Shown: in pieces, positions 1 to 12,109 of the stretch
Layout of the letters: the number at the start of each line of letters is the position of its first letter
How positions within the stretch are numbered: the stretch's first letter is position 1
DNA from: Mactra quadrangularis
Taxonomy: Eukaryota > Mollusca > Bivalvia > Venerida > Mactridae
DNA: 64,000 nt
Assembly (NCBI GenBank): GCA_025267735.1
Contig: CM046304.1
Coordinates: 24,121,381 to 24,185,380 of the forward strand
Direction: 5' to 3'
The notes under the pieces: model-generated
The model's input: only the letters and a program-made list of their open reading frames with translations
Database searches by the model: none
Told to the model about the DNA's origin: nothing
Position numbers and translations under genes: made by a program

Positions 1-2
1 GT

Positions 3-194
3 GCTCAAAATCAAAACATCAGTTTAAGAGCAATACCTGTTATAGTATCTGCAAATGGATAGGATATTATGGTGAATGCTTTATTGGATGACGGAAGTAC
101 CGGAACCTACGTAAATAAGGAAATTGCTGACCAATTAGGACTTAGTAACACAATAGAAAATGTTCGAATAATTTTACATAATAGCATTATTTGA
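3..194 (+). pseudogene. BEL/Pao retrotransposon aspartic protease fragment
   Basis: Frame 3 gives a retropepsin-like stretch with the active-site string LLDDGSTGTYVNKEIADQLG; the DDGST codons lie at 87-101. BEL/Pao polyproteins carry this kind of Asp protease between gag and reverse transcriptase, with LLDDGS in place of the usual DTG. The frame is cut by a TAG stop just before the active site (57-59) and ends at a TGA (192-194). No intact reverse transcriptase, integrase or LTR follows, so this is a dead fragment. It continues off the left edge of the window. Confidence 0.6.
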
Positions 195-858
195 ATTAGT
201 GTGGGTTTCTAGACATTTAACGTCCTTGCTAAATGTGGGTTAAGTTTTTCAAAATAGTTGCTCGGATCATTGTTCATTAGGACTTCCAATTTTTGTTATT
301 GGAAGGTTGTATTTATAGTTATAGAAGTTGATGGTGCTATGATAGTAATAGTAAAGAATTCAATGTATCTGTATCGTTCGACAATTTTTTTTGTCTTTTA
401 GTTAAGTTATGTCTTCTGTACACATAGGGTTCGATGGATTAAGCTTATCAATATTCTTGTTTATGTACATCGCTGTATATATAGTTAGATATACTTTGAA
501 ACTCTTGTAAATTTAATCGACTGACAGGAATACTGAATCTGTGTCACTCAAATATCGATGCATACTCATTTTATATCGTTTTAGTAATTAGATGTTGATG
601 AACATGGTTCATCAACGTGGGGGTATGTTCAGGAGATAATTCAGGGGAGGTAATCGTGATCGTAATATTTTAGTCCTGTCGCTCGATTAAATATCAGAAC
701 TGATTATTGATATAAATCAAGCACAGCTTCCCGCCGCCGTCAGTATGTTGTCCTAGAATAGTCAAGATGTCCAAATAACTTTGTGAAACGTTTTGCAGTG
801 TTTTTATCGTTTAATACTAGTTTTTAGACCTCTAGAGGTCTCTATAGAACAGTCCTTA
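195..858. other. intergenic, AT-rich, nothing recognised
   Basis: No open frame of note and no clear repeat structure. The first part may be frameshifted continuation of the retropepsin fragment. Confidence 0.4.
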
Positions 859-1003
859 TGAAGAAGTTTCCGGCCTTGTGGAAGGGTAGGTGAGTGCTGG
901 TTATAGACAATGGTCCAGGAAAGCTAGGTTAGGTGCGCTGGACGCCATAAAATGACCTAAATTGTGTTGACACGGCGTTAAATCCAATAAATAAATAAAT
1001 TCA
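859..1003 (+). repeat. SINE family A, 3' portion
   Basis: This matches the body and tail of the SINEs at 35810, 45770 and 46284: a conserved 'ggccttgtggaagggtaggt' body, then 'gctggacgcc', a TGTGTTGACACGGCGTTAAA tail and an AATAAATAAATAAA simple-repeat end. The tRNA-like head is missing, so the copy is 5'-truncated. Confidence 0.7.
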
Positions 1004-1132
1004 GAATAGAAATAAGAACGCCAACAAACTTTTGAAACCACAAAAACATACTTGTAAATCACTGAGAGATAAAGTAGAGACTATGGTACGTGTCTGCTAT
1101 TAATTTATGACTCTGAATAAAATTAAATGCGC

Positions 1133-1192
1133 GATATGACCTTTTTGTGTTGGTGCGCCGTAAAACCTAAACAAACAAAAAATCAAACAAAC
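1133..1192 (+). repeat. SINE-like 3' tail fragment
   Basis: TATGACCTTTTTGTGTTGGT, then a GCGCCGTAAAACC stretch and A-rich CAAACAAA repeats. It resembles the shared 3' tail of both SINE families in this window. Only the tail is recognisable. Confidence 0.4.
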
Positions 1193-1744
1193 GAATAAAA
1201 TTAAATCTAACTTCGATAGTTTAGATATACTGTTATATTGATACTTCACTTGTAAAGACCTACATGCGTTTTCTCTAAGTGTTCATAAATTATATACGCA
1301 ATATATTGATACTTGATAACGTTTGATATTGTTTATTGTTCGCCGAGTACGGATTGATTTGCGTTCCCCACGCAGCTCAGTGAATACATTACCTTCACCC
1401 GCTGCCTTAAAACATGTCGATTTATGATATTTTCCTCTACTTTGAACCTTTAAACGACCAAGGAAAGTTTTTGTTTCAGTTATTATTTTGCCGCCGAAAT
1501 AAACTACAAAACTGAATTAATGTGTGAAAGTATATATAACTTTATTTCCTCCAGATTTGAAGATACAAACAAACATATATTTATGGAAATAAACAATAAA
1601 GAAGAAAAATTAAGTAGAGAAGAAAAGATGAACATATGTACATACATGTAAATAACATGAATAATTGCACAAAGAATGAATCTTAGCTCAGTTTTTGTAA
1701 TGTCTTTAAAAGTTCTTATATGTTTTCTTATGTAAATCAAATAA

Positions 1745-2777
1745 TTAACAGGTTATCCGTATTAATAGCTTGCTATTCAGACACATAAAGTTTGTATAAT
1801 AATTTTGTATAAAAACATTCAGTGAGCTGTCAGTATAACCAAGTAGGTAAGTCAGAAGAGTAATGTTTGAACATTGTTGAAGAAAACAACAAATGTTGTC
1901 TCCAGATAATGATTGCAAACATTTATAGTAATCATCAAACGAATTTGAGACATTCAAACGATTTTTGTAACAATTAAACAGCTTGTGATAAATCATAATG
2001 TCTACTTCAAGAGAGCAAAGATCAAAAGTAACTTTCACGGGATATCTTGTTTTACACAATTGTTTGGCGATGAAAGACATCAGACCTAAACATGATGGAT
2101 TGTCTAAGGCAACTCTCCAAATGTTTGAAACTGTTAATACAGGGTGTACTTGTCTGAAAATGGCAAAATCGTTGCTAGTACTCATACGTTGTAACCAGAG
2201 ATTGTTCATACTGAAATATCACACGATTACATATATATTTCCATGATATCTTACTAGGAAAAACGTTGTTATGTATGAAGTCTTGTAAGTATTTGTATAA
2301 ATCATATTTTAATAATATCGACACTATATCACTTATAAAGCCTAAATGTTTGGATGTTATATTATTAAAAAACTGATGAAGTCTATGCACAAAAAGTTGA
2401 TAGCAGACGTCTCTCGAGTTCATACGACATAGTGATCCAAGGAATAATAATTTCTGTTTATCAATGAACGCCTGGATAGATGTAAAGCCAAGCATCCATG
2501 TGACGATATCTGATCTAGTTTGGTATGGAAAGTTTTGTATACGTTTAAGACAGAGATGGTGAGTAGCTTCGAGTTGACGTATGTCAGAATTCGTGATACA
2601 GTTCCATAGTTCACATCCATAGAAAGCACGAGGTAAAACTACGCTAGTGTAGAGTTTGGCTGACGTAATAGGGTTCAAACCATTACTACGGACACCGCAT
2701 GTTGAAAGACTGAATAGAGTACCTCTTGCAGACTGACGTACAGAGTCAAAAAAGTGCAAAACAGACCAAAACTTCAT
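1745..2777 (-). pseudogene. LINE reverse transcriptase C-terminal remnant
   Basis: Two overlapping minus-strand frames (2777-2175, then 2209-1745) form one product broken by a frameshift near 2,200. The first contains SAKLYTSVVLPRAFYGCELW and later TRSDIVTWMLGFTSIQAFID and KQKLLFLGSLCRM. This matches the region following the catalytic domain of non-LTR retrotransposon ORF2 proteins (typically LYK..VLP.ALYGCELW and D..KL.FLG.LC). The second frame looks like the Cys/His-containing C terminus. The YxDD catalytic core is absent, so the element is 5'-truncated as is usual for LINEs. The AT-rich stretch 1504-1744 is probably its 3' end. I am sure of the LINE nature, not of the clade. Confidence 0.7.
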
Positions 2778-2789
2778 TTAGATATTTTA

Positions 2790-3329
2790 GAAATAAAAGA
2801 TGCTCCGAAAACTAGAAACAGTTAGCTTTCTCATGCCGTTTGCACAAATTTGATCAAAGAGCCGGAAAGGCTTTATTTTTTAACTTATATCAGCATAGGT
2901 ATTTCTTTTCCTTCTTATTTTATTGTAACGTGAGTAATCAAATAAAACCTTAAAACAGACCAAAACTTTACAATTTTACAAACAAATAAAAATAACCTAA
3001 TGAAAGAAGAAAGTTTAAACTTTTAAGCATCATTTTATTTTGCACAAAATTGATATCCTAAAAAATAAAAGAGATATGGCCGTTTAAAGAATTTTTCCCT
3101 ATACTTTTCTATTGAAAATCGAACATCGATATGAGATCTGGTATGGGCTTAAAAGTTGGACATGAAGTCTATTTACAAATGATTAGTTATCTTTGTAAAT
3201 TTTACTTTTTTTTCGATCAAAAATACTTGCGTGAAAATGTTAATGTCCACTAAAATTTTTAGTGGTGAGTAGCCTTTCTAAATCTCTGCTGATGCCGGCT
3301 ATTGACTATGCGCCAGCTTGATTTCAGTC
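2790..3329. other. intergenic, nothing recognised
   Basis: AT-rich sequence with no supported gene. Confidence 0.4.
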
Positions 3330-3349
3330 AACGACTTGTTCATGGCGGA

Positions 3350-3500
3350 GAGGAGACCATTCACACACACTTTTTATACTTTTTCACGGCCATTTTCTTA
3401 TAATGTGACCTCAAATGCATCATTTTTATTGGCTTAAGGCAACCGGTGTCGACTACAAAATGCTCAAATCTTGATAACTGTTTATATCGATGCACCTAGG
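3350..3500 (+). repeat. dispersed repeat E, copy 1
   Basis: Homologous in the same orientation to 19070-19225. Both share ATGTGACCTCAAATGCATC, then ATTGGCTTA(A/C)GGCAAC(C/T)GGTGTCGAC, AATGCTCAAAT and a CCTAGG near the end. The element type is unknown. Confidence 0.6.
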
Positions 3501-3705
3501 TGACCACAAATTGACTGAGAAACAGGGGTTTTTTATACAGTTTTTGGTGCAGCTGACTAAGCGAACTTTTGACTTATATTTTAACCAATGCAATTTGCTC
3601 TACCATTCCTGTTTGGCCAATAATATCATCCTCCAGTATTGAGAAATGAATAAAAATATGATACCATCGATTGTCCCAAAATGAAGTCTAGTGTATGATT
3701 CCAAA

Positions 3706-3780
3706 TTTTCAATATGCGGGTCCCGATAAAAGTTTCGTAAACGGTCCCATATTTTCAATATGCGGGTCCCGAAAAAAGTT
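3706..3780 (+). repeat. 46-bp tandem duplication
   Basis: TTTTCAATATGCGGGTCCCG begins at 3706 and again at 3752, each followed by an A-rich AAAAGTT. Two units only. Confidence 0.7.
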
Positions 3781-3852
3781 AAGGAGACTAGGGCAAAGAT
3801 GATTTGAATGGCTATCTTTGTGCATTTAATATTCTTGTTCAGATGAAAAGTT

Positions 3853-3858
3853 TTTATT
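3853..3858 (-). promoter_or_regulatory. candidate poly(A) signal AATAAA
   Basis: TTTATT on the plus strand reads AATAAA on the minus strand, 18 nt downstream of the stop of the zinc-finger exon. It is supportive only, because AATAAA is common in this AT-rich DNA. Confidence 0.3.
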
Positions 3859-3875
3859 ACACCGATTACATCTAT

Positions 3876-4091
3876 TTAGAGAATGTGTTTTATATGGCGT
3901 CTAAGTAGCCAACCTAACTTGAAGCATTTTCCACATTCTTCACAAACATTTTTGGTTTCAGTCTGTACTTCAAGTTCAGCTGATTCATTTAATAATGAAC
4001 CCTCTGCAGAATCTATGAAGTGTGAAACATCTGTTACTGTAGATTTTATTGGGGGAAATATTGGTATTAAAGAGATCATCCATGATATCAG
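3876..4091 (-). CDS. possible 3' terminal exon, C2H2 zinc-finger protein
   Basis: A minus-strand frame ends in one classical C2H2 finger, CEECGKCFKLGWLLRRHIKH (C-x2-C-x12-H-x3-H with the usual GKxF), followed at once by a stop at 3876. An acceptor-like TTTCATTTCAG lies just upstream (about 4092-4102), and the frame is open back to it (phase 1), so this may be a last exon joined to fingers further upstream on the minus strand. The N-terminal part is Ser/Glu-rich. C2H2 proteins normally bind DNA through several fingers; only one is seen and I found no upstream exon. A retroposed or decayed fragment is equally possible. Confidence 0.4.
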   Translation of the reverse strand: MISWMISLIPIFPPIKSTVTDVSHFIDSAEGSLLNESAELEVQTETKNVCEECGKCFKLGWLLRRHIKHIL

Positions 4092-4618
4092 CCTGAAATG
4101 AAAATAGATATATTAAATGAGAAGCTCTTATTAATGAATTATAGTATAGATATTTGTATACATACATTTGACTAGTTATCAGGTTTGCCCATTTTGAAAC
4201 CTTCTTGAGGGGCTTAGATTTCTACATAAGCGCAATACTTACATTTTTCAAATACATTAAAGGAGGGACAGGGATGTACATGTATGTTTAAAGGAGAATA
4301 AACAGGCTAACTCAAATAATATATAAATGAACATTATCATACAGAGAAAATTAATCAATTGTACACAAATCATTAAAGGTGAAAATGATGTATTTGAGGT
4401 ACTTTGAATGCTTAAAATAATATTGTGGTTACATGACCAAAACCTAAATTCAGATTAAGAATAACCTTTCCATACCATGTACCTACTCTTTGTGTATAAA
4501 GTAAATAGGAAGTGACTTTGAAAATGTGATGACCATAGTTACAAAATACCCAATTTTTATTTTTATTGGCAAATGCATACTTCTGAAGCTTGATAAAGAA
4601 ATGTTAGATTTTATACTA

Positions 4619-4800
4619 TGTTTAATGCTTTGTCAACACAATTAAGTTCAATTTGCAGAAACCAGCACACTCAATCTATCTTTCATAGACCCTTTCTATA
4701 ACCAGAACTCACCTACCTTTCCACAAGGCAAGCAATTTCTTGATTTACCTCATCAATGGAGGAAAAGTGAGAATATTGGCAGGCTGTTAACTGATCTACA
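4619..4800 (-). repeat. SINE family A fragment, reversed
   Basis: Read on the minus strand this has the family-A body (a GGAGGAAAA stretch, 'aaggtaggtgagttctggttata') and the tail TTGTGTTGACA. It is diverged, and the tRNA head is not recognisable. Confidence 0.55.
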
Positions 4801-7339
4801 GACCCTCATTAAAAAAATAAGTATTTAAATCATCAACTCTGTTATCAAAAAAGGCTACATGTATATATTATAAAGCTTATGATGATATTAAGCAAACTTT
4901 GGCAAATATCATCTTTTGCACTTTACAACAAATTGTATTCTGAATGCAAGGAAATGATGTCAACTTAAAAATGCAAGTGCATGATTTCATGCACTGAGAA
5001 GTATTTACACACCTTGTATCATTTGAGAAAATTCACTGTCTTCAATTATTTGAAATGCATATTTATGGTTAAAAATAGGGGCAAAAATGTATGTATTTGT
5101 CTTATTTGTACATCCATGCATTGTCAAACTAACATAAAACTAGGTTAAAATGACATCATTTGAAAGACAGTTGTCCAGCCATCATATTTGTCAAGTTGTG
5201 TCTCTGTCACAATCATACTGCTCAACTTACACTTAAATATTATGTTTCATTTAATATATTTAGCTGGCTTGCTGCAGTAATGATGAGCTCAACATTGTTG
5301 TATCAAAATAAAATAAAAAATAATTATATTTAAAGTGGTAGATTTAAAAATTATATCTGGCAATATTAATTCACTTATTTTTCACTAGCCATAATCAGTT
5401 TTCACTAATCTGGGGCTTTGGGCTAGTGAACTAAGGCAATGGCTATTATGTGTGGCGTTTTTAAATGTACTAGAACATTTATTCAGTGCAAAATGTTCTG
5501 ATGATATGATGAAATGTAATTTAAAGTTTACCAAGTACACAAGCTTGTGAAGGTTTTGACAATTCATGCATTTTATATTCCTACCATTAATGCTGAATTG
5601 TCCAGTCATAGATCAGTAACACGCAATAATCTAGTTAAAAACCTAAACACATTAGCACTTTATGTATAGTAGTTATGACCAGGGTTGATGTCTGATTCAT
5701 TGTGATTAGTTTTCACGACTTCAAAACTCCAATACATGTACGAGTAGTATCTCCTTTACAATTATCCGCAATGTTATAAACACCATTCTGACATGAAATC
5801 GTACATACCATGTAACACCAGGTAAGTCTTTATGTTAATATCTTGATATATCCCAAGCATAAATTACTCATTTTGGACATCTCCATTTGTTGTGTGAGCA
5901 TACAACGGACTTTTTTATTGGTTTATAGCTTTAAAGGGAGGTAAATCTATGAATATGTTATTGACAATATAAGGGGGGGGGTAATACATCCAGTTTTGTA
6001 CGATGCCCTAACAGAGTACCGGACAGAGTTACTAATGTGTAGTTTCAACAAGTTGCTGTGGCTAAAGAAAAAAGAGCTAGTATGATTAAAACGACACGGA
6101 TAAATCCCATGTAATTTAATTACTAGTTAAAAACGTTTTTTTCTCAGCCATTAAAACAATAAATTCTAGGTAGCTTCTCCATAAGTTTTTTAATGTTCGA
6201 TTAGAACAAAGCTGACTTAATTGATTACTAATACCTTGCCTATAAAGATCGGATAGTCAGGTATTCACTGTACTCGAGTACAACGTACTTACCAAAAACA
6301 GTAAGTGACATTCAATCATCAAATGACTTCCATGAATAACTGAATACAAGATTTAGTAGTTAAGTCTTTTTCTAGTGGGATATAATCTTTAATTTGTCAA
6401 TTAGAAGATATTTCCGTAAGCTATGTATCCCAATGACCACTGCTCCCCGACTTAGCGCTAAATACAGAGCGACTTCGCCCGATTTAGCTTCAAATTTTGA
6501 GTTCAGTGAAGTAAAACGGCGATTTCTTGAAAAGTATACAGTTTCAACGGTTACAAATTGACATTTTAGTAGAAAAGGGACAGCTCTACAAGACAAACAC
6601 AAAAATTACACCTTTCGTTGCGAAATTTTAAGATAAGATAAGATAAGATAAATTTTATTTTAAGTCGGCAAGTTTAAATAACAATAAACATAAGCTTAAT
6701 CAAGCTTTTACAACCGACTGTTAGGTGAAAAATGACTTTAAACTTAGAAAAACGGTTTTTTTAGGCTTCGGGTGTCTTTAACTCGCCTTAAATCTCTTAT
6801 TTTTTCACTTTTAGAAAATATAAACCAATGTGCTGAATCGCCAAACCCAGTCCGACATATCGGTGCCACTATTATAACATAAGATTAAATACATAAAGAA
6901 TAATAACCAAAATACTTACACTGGTTGTGATGCAAAAATATAGCGTATTGGATATCGCCCGAATTAGCCTCGCGCGCCCGATTTAGCGGGTTATACGGTG
7001 TGGAGTATATGTACACCTAGCCGTTTCCATTATTAATTTGACACTTTTTAGTCTACATTGCTTCAAAATGGACAAGACAGAAGCCATGATTCAGAAAGTT
7101 AGATTTACATCCCTGATACATGCATGCATGAGAATGAAATCAAAGTACTGATGGGACGGTGCTTCTGAAACTTTAAAATCTGATCATTATGCTTGTAGAT
7201 ACTATCCATATCATGGATTTTATATCAGGAGTTGTAACCAGCTATAACTGACTGAAAATGACCATACAAATTATTCCAGAGTTTAGAAACTTACACTTCA
7301 TGTTTGTGCCGTCTACATGTTGTTCAATTATTAAGAATG
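4801..7339. other. intergenic, mostly unrecognised
   Basis: AT-rich DNA without a supported gene. It holds a G-run at about 5971-5980 and the AGATA microsatellite listed separately. Short open frames at 5385-5609 and 6372-6602 show no family signature. Confidence 0.4.
6631..6655 (+). repeat. (AAGAT)n microsatellite
   Basis: Four to five AAGAT/AGATA units. Such A-rich pentamer runs often mark the 3' end of a non-LTR element, but no coding remnant is recognised next to it. Confidence 0.6.
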
Positions 7340-7359
7340 TATATTAAGAGCAATATCAA

Positions 7360-9030
7360 AGGCCCATGAACTGGTCAATCCAGATGTCATACCGATGAAT
7401 AAACATACCAACTTTCATTTAGATATCTTGATTAGTACTGAAAATAATCCACTTTGAAAAACTAAGCTTAAATGTTAAAGTATAAAAGGGGCATATCTCC
7501 AAAAATATGTGATCCAGAGTTATGTCCCTTTATAGTTGAATAGATGTAGTACCGTTGAGTAAGCATACTAACTTTCATTTAAAATCTTGACTATTTATAA
7601 AAATATTAAACTTTGAAATACTTTTACCTTAAATGTTAAAGTATAAAAAGGGCCATAACTAAAAGAATACATTTAGAGTTATGTCCTTTGTAGTTGTGTA
7701 AATGTAGTACTGATGAATAAGCATACCAACTTTCATTCAAACTGATTGGTTTTGAAGGTACTTCACTTTGAAAACTTTTATCTTAGATATTGAAGTATAA
7801 AAGATGCATTACTAAAACATAAATCTAGAGTTATTTACCTTTATAGTTGTGTAGATGTATAGTGCGGACATATTGACCCCGACCTTACCTTTCTCATTTG
7901 CATCTTATTATCAGATACACATATCCCGGCGAAAATCAATACCACGCCTAATCTACACTTCGGCTCGTTACGTATTTACATTGATTGTAAATAGCATCGG
8001 CGGGTACTTAGTAGGGTTGCATGGGGCTTGTATGTTTTGAGGGTGTAATGTCGGCTATGGCTTACATTATAAGTTTAACAAGACATGTATAGAATATATA
8101 TGTGCATTCAAACGTGAAACTTGTTTTCTTACATTTGTAATTACAAATTAGAATAACATTTGAATTGGTAGCTAGCCTCATCGTTTAATATTCTGGTCCG
8201 GCCTATGTGTAATAGAGACTCATTGTACACTTTAAATGTACTTTAAAATTAATCCCTGTGTTATAATTACATTCGAGCCTTGACGGTATAATCCGATTGT
8301 TTTCGAACATTAATACTACCTTCGTATTCAATGTAATGAATATTCTTGCATAAAGGTCAGGTCGGGGTCAATGTGTCCGCACTATAGTACGGATGAATAA
8401 GCAAACCAAGTTTCATTCAAATGTCTTAATCATTATTGAAGATCTTTTACTTTATAAACTGTTACCATAAGTATTAAACGTTTAAAAAGGGTATGACTCC
8501 CAAAATAAAGCATCCAGAGTTGTATAGTTGTGTAAATGTAGTACCATTGAATAAGCATAGTAAGTTTCATTTAAATGTCTTAATTATTATTGAAGATATT
8601 TTGAAAACTTTAACCATAAATGTTAAAGTATAAAAGGGGCATGACTCTCAAAATAATACATTTAGAGTTATGTACCTTTATAGTCATGTAAGTGTAGTAC
8701 CAATGAATAAGCATAGAATCCTTCATTCATAAATTTAGATTAGTATTGAAGAAATTTCATTTTGGAAAAAAACCCATTAACTTCAAATTTTGCATTTTTT
8801 AAGTATGATAGGGGCATAACTCCAAATATAATTCATCCAGAGTTACGTACCTAGACAGTATGGTTGATTTAGTCCAAATGAATAAGTATACTGACTTTCA
8901 ATTGAATATCTTCGATAGTGTTGAAGATATAAGTCCTTTAAAAAACTTTAATGTCACAAGCAACGCCAAAGCCAACGCCGACGCAAAAGTGACAACAAAA
9001 GCTCCCATTTTCTTTGAAAAGTCTAGTTAA
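7360..9030 (+). repeat. degenerate ~160-bp tandem array
   Basis: A conserved string close to AATAAGCATACCAACTTTCATT recurs at about 7397, 7560, 7720, 8397, 8550, 8705 and 8879. Each is followed by a 'ttgattattgaa' segment, 'aaatgttaaagtataaaaggggcat' and 'atccagagttatgtacctttatagttgtgtagatgtagta'. Removing the inserted MITE (7860-8384) restores the spacing. The array ends at about 8965-9030 with GCCAACGCCGACGCAAAAGT and 'tctttgaaaagtctagttaa', an end I have seen on other mollusc repeats. Confidence 0.8.
7860..8384. mobile_element. 525-bp MITE with TA target duplication
   Basis: Terminal inverted repeats begin TAGTGCGGACA(T/C)ATTGACC and continue about 35 bp with few mismatches. Both ends are flanked by TA. 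The flanking array sequence gatg-TA-gtac is continuous in the other array units, so the unoccupied site is visible and the TA duplication is secure. No transposase frame is present. TA targets are typical of Tc1/mariner-type transposases, so it is probably a non-autonomous element of that type. A second, internally deleted copy in opposite orientation lies at 57663-57917. Confidence 0.85.
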
Positions 9031-10622
9031 TACAAATTCATGAATACAGTATAAAAACACAGAAATAAACAAGAAATATCTTTTACAAAATTAGGAAAAA
9101 AGGCAATATTATAATAGCTAGAATTAAGACACAAACATGTAGTACTAAGAGCTGGATATTTATAGCGTGGGTAGCGAATGAATACAAAAATAAATTACAA
9201 AAAAATACTAATTTTTCGAACTATTGAAACCTTATTCAGTGAATAAGAGTAAAAATACATTCATTTTATATCTGTACAGTTGTTCAAAACGATGCGTTAG
9301 TTCAACTTGGTTTTTACTAGATTTTAAATGGAACTACTTGTCATTTCGTACGGTTGTAAACCGTCCCGCGAGAACTGCTTCATAACAAGTTAGGCCTTAC
9401 TATATTCATTTCATTGTTTGCGTCCGGTCAAAAATTTTAAACCTACCTAACACACAGATAAAAACAAACGACCAGAGCATGAAACATAAGCTGCAGTTCG
9501 ATAAAACACCTTGCTGAGTTCGGTCATTATCGATTATGTCTAATAAGCCACTTAGTAATTATGCCATTTTGAAATCTAACTTTCACACCATCCACTGTAT
9601 TATCTTCGCATTGCAAACAATGAAGAGTCCAAATCGTAGCCAACATAGATTCAAGAGCACGAATACTGGTAAATGCTCTTTCAAAGAGATGTTGTGGCAT
9701 AAATTATATGTTTTGTAATGTTTGTTTTCAATTTGAAAGGTTGAAAAACGATCGTACTGCGAAGACAAAACACAATTGATATGTCATATAATAATAATGA
9801 TATGGTATAGCCTTATCTAGCGCTGAGTTAGTTTGACGTCACGCTGAGATCTACATATAGACGATCAGGATACCCGCATACAATATTCAGTTTCTCGGGC
9901 TGCAAAATAATTTTATGTAAGATATCGTACATACAAGGGCTGAGATTATAACGATATAGTGCAAGAAATTCGAATGAGATTTTGTAACTTTTGTGGATAG
10001 GACTGGCTCGGTTTTTACCATAAGAGCCAATGCAAATCACTGAAATTACCGCATGTTAACTTTGACCGGTACCCTGAAAGGGCACCGTCAAAAATCATTT
10101 ACAACTGATTTATTTGAAGTTGATTATTCACATATTCACATTCCCAGATGGACCTTCGTATTGAGAATTGCCGATGTACATTAAGTTAGAAGCAAGTAAA
10201 AATTGTGTTAGGCTATTAATTAATATCTTTTCAAAATGTAGAACTTTTATTGAGAAACAGAACTGATTAATTACAGCACCAATTAAGCTAGATACATCAT
10301 AAATCACTGACTTAAGTATAATGTATAAAAATGGACTTGAGAACTTGAATTTGTAACATTTAATATTAACATGGTCCTCTATTCTAAATGAATGTTTCTG
10401 AGGGGAAATCAAGATAAAAACACTTATTTCAAGGCCTGTGGTGTTCATTTTGAAGGGATCCAGACACGTAAAAATGCGATATTGACCAGTTGAGGATTAA
10501 GCCATATCGATACAGTAGTTGAAATACATATTTTCTATTAAAATATCAAAATAAGTCATTATAAGTTTAAAACACTGACTTATTTGAATATGGAATGTAT
10601 CATTCAATATGGAATTCACTAT
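9031..10622. other. intergenic, nothing recognised
   Basis: No supported gene. Short overlapping frames (9536-9768, 9828-10040, 10128-10448) lack family signatures. A stretch near 10448 (ATTTTGAAGGG, CCAGACACGTAAAAATGCG) recurs at about 32975-33015, so it is part of a dispersed repeat. Confidence 0.4.
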
Positions 10623-10730
10623 TTATAAACATGGGACTACGTGTAGCCCCTTTAACTGTTATAAACATGAGCATTCATGTAGTCCCTTTAACCTTTATAA
10701 ACATGAGACTTCATATAGCCCCTTTACAAA
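10623..10730 (+). repeat. 3 x 36-bp tandem repeat
   Basis: TTATAAACATG starts at 10623, 10659 and 10695. Each unit continues with a CAT(G/A)TAG(C/T)CCCTTTA-like core. A fourth, decayed unit may follow. Confidence 0.75.
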
Positions 10731-11058
10731 TATAAGACTAAATGTATCACATGTGTTGGGACATCTTCACTAAGGATTAAACACTAAAATCCAGTCCAAA
10801 TTTAGTTCATGCGCCGCATGGACAAAATCCACTATATACAGTCTCTATAAACCAATAACTAGTATAATGAACTAGAATAGAAATTTAGTTCATCCACGGC
10901 TCATATCAAGGATCTTGGTAAAAACGAAACAGTACGTAAGGGTACGCAAGAGTTCGCACGAGTCCTTGCGGAGCTTGATCGCACGGCGCCCGCACGGTGC
11001 CCTCACAGCTATTTTTATATTTATGTGACTGTAGCATTATTTAGATTAACCTTAATTA

Positions 11059-11400
11059 CGCCCGGCTAATAAAGTCGGTAGCGCGCAAGTCAACTGATCG
11101 AGGGCTCAAGGGTTCAATTCTCAGGCGGGGCATACTTTCATAGAACTTATTTCTAGGGCCATTTTCCCTCCTACCACAGACTTTTAAACTATGTAGGCAG
11201 TTGTCAGTCACTGACGAAAGTACATTGTATGTTTAATACCCGGGAACAGCTAAATCCTAACATAAAGTATTTCAAGGAACGGTGATCCAATAGATTGACT
11301 GAGGATCTAGTTAGCCTTGGTTCAAGTCCCACATGGGGCAATACTAATTTTCTTGAGAGAGTAATTTACCTCAAGTCGTTCCTCTCCACCAGGTAATAAA
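11059..11400 (+). repeat. SINE family B copy fused to a second tRNA-like head
   Basis: The head starts CGCCCGGCTAATAAAGTCGG with a pol III B-box-like GGTTCAATTCT at 11111-11121 and the family-B body 'gcggggcatactttc'. After about 11285 a second tRNA-like stretch with B box GGTTCAAGTCC (11319-11329) begins, so the locus may be a dimeric or nested insertion. The family-B CGGCGTTAA tail is missing here. Confidence 0.6.
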
Positions 11401-11668
11401 ATTTACTGTTAAGATCTCATATTTGAAGGTGATTTAATAATCAATGGTTATCATACAAAATTGTTAAGCCTGCTGAACGTGCACATGGAAACAGACTTTA
11501 AACCGCTCTTTAACCAGTTTATTAAATAGGACAAATCCTTGAAAACAATCAAATACCCATAAGATGACACTAAAAAGATCATACGCACAGACATGGTACT
11601 TCACATGCTCCTTATTCTAGGAACAGTTATATTTTGCAATGATAATCTGTGAAGTGTCCTCAATCTCG

Positions 11669-11754
11669 CATATTGAGTGTTGCCCGCAAGGCTAAGGCAA
11701 GTGCATCGCGTAAAAGAGCGAGTTACTACAGTCTTGCGGACAACCCTCGATATG
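11669..11754. repeat. foldback hairpin, 22-bp arms
   Basis: Arms 11669-11690 and 11733-11754 are inverted repeats (19 of 22 pair), with a 42-nt spacer. The right arm reads CTTGCGGACAACCCTCGATA. It looks like a small foldback MITE. Confidence 0.6.
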
Positions 11755-12037
11755 ATTATGTATTATGTATTTTGTCATCTTAAGTAATCAGTAAACTGTG
11801 GCTGAAGTGGCCTTAAGAATATCTTGAGTAATAATATGATCAAAATAAGAAACCAACTAACACGAATACGTCAGTCAAATATTCAACAGCCTACGTAACT
11901 GAGATACAATTTAATGCATGAACGTAACCTAATAGATAAAACTCGGATTAACTTCCAAGAACGGAAGGTACGGTGGCATTGAGGTGACATGGAGATATAT
12001 TTAATTTTGTACGTGGCCACGTAAAAGCTTTAGTAAT

Positions 12038-12098
12038 AATTGACCAATGAGAGTTGTCGAAAATGGCCGCCAATTTCGACAGCTCTCATTGGTCAATT
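12038..12098. repeat. hairpin, 25-bp arms
   Basis: Arms 12038-12062 and 12074-12098 pair at 24 of 25 positions around an 11-nt spacer containing ATGGCCGCC. The arms carry ATTGACCAATGAGAG, i.e. a CCAAT box facing outward on each side. Confidence 0.75.
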
Positions 12099-12109
12099 TT
12101 AACGTGCGC

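Noticed and set aside
7397..8900. CRISPR-like array
   Set aside because: Units of about 160 bp are degenerate throughout, without short identical repeats and unique spacers, and the DNA is clearly eukaryotic.
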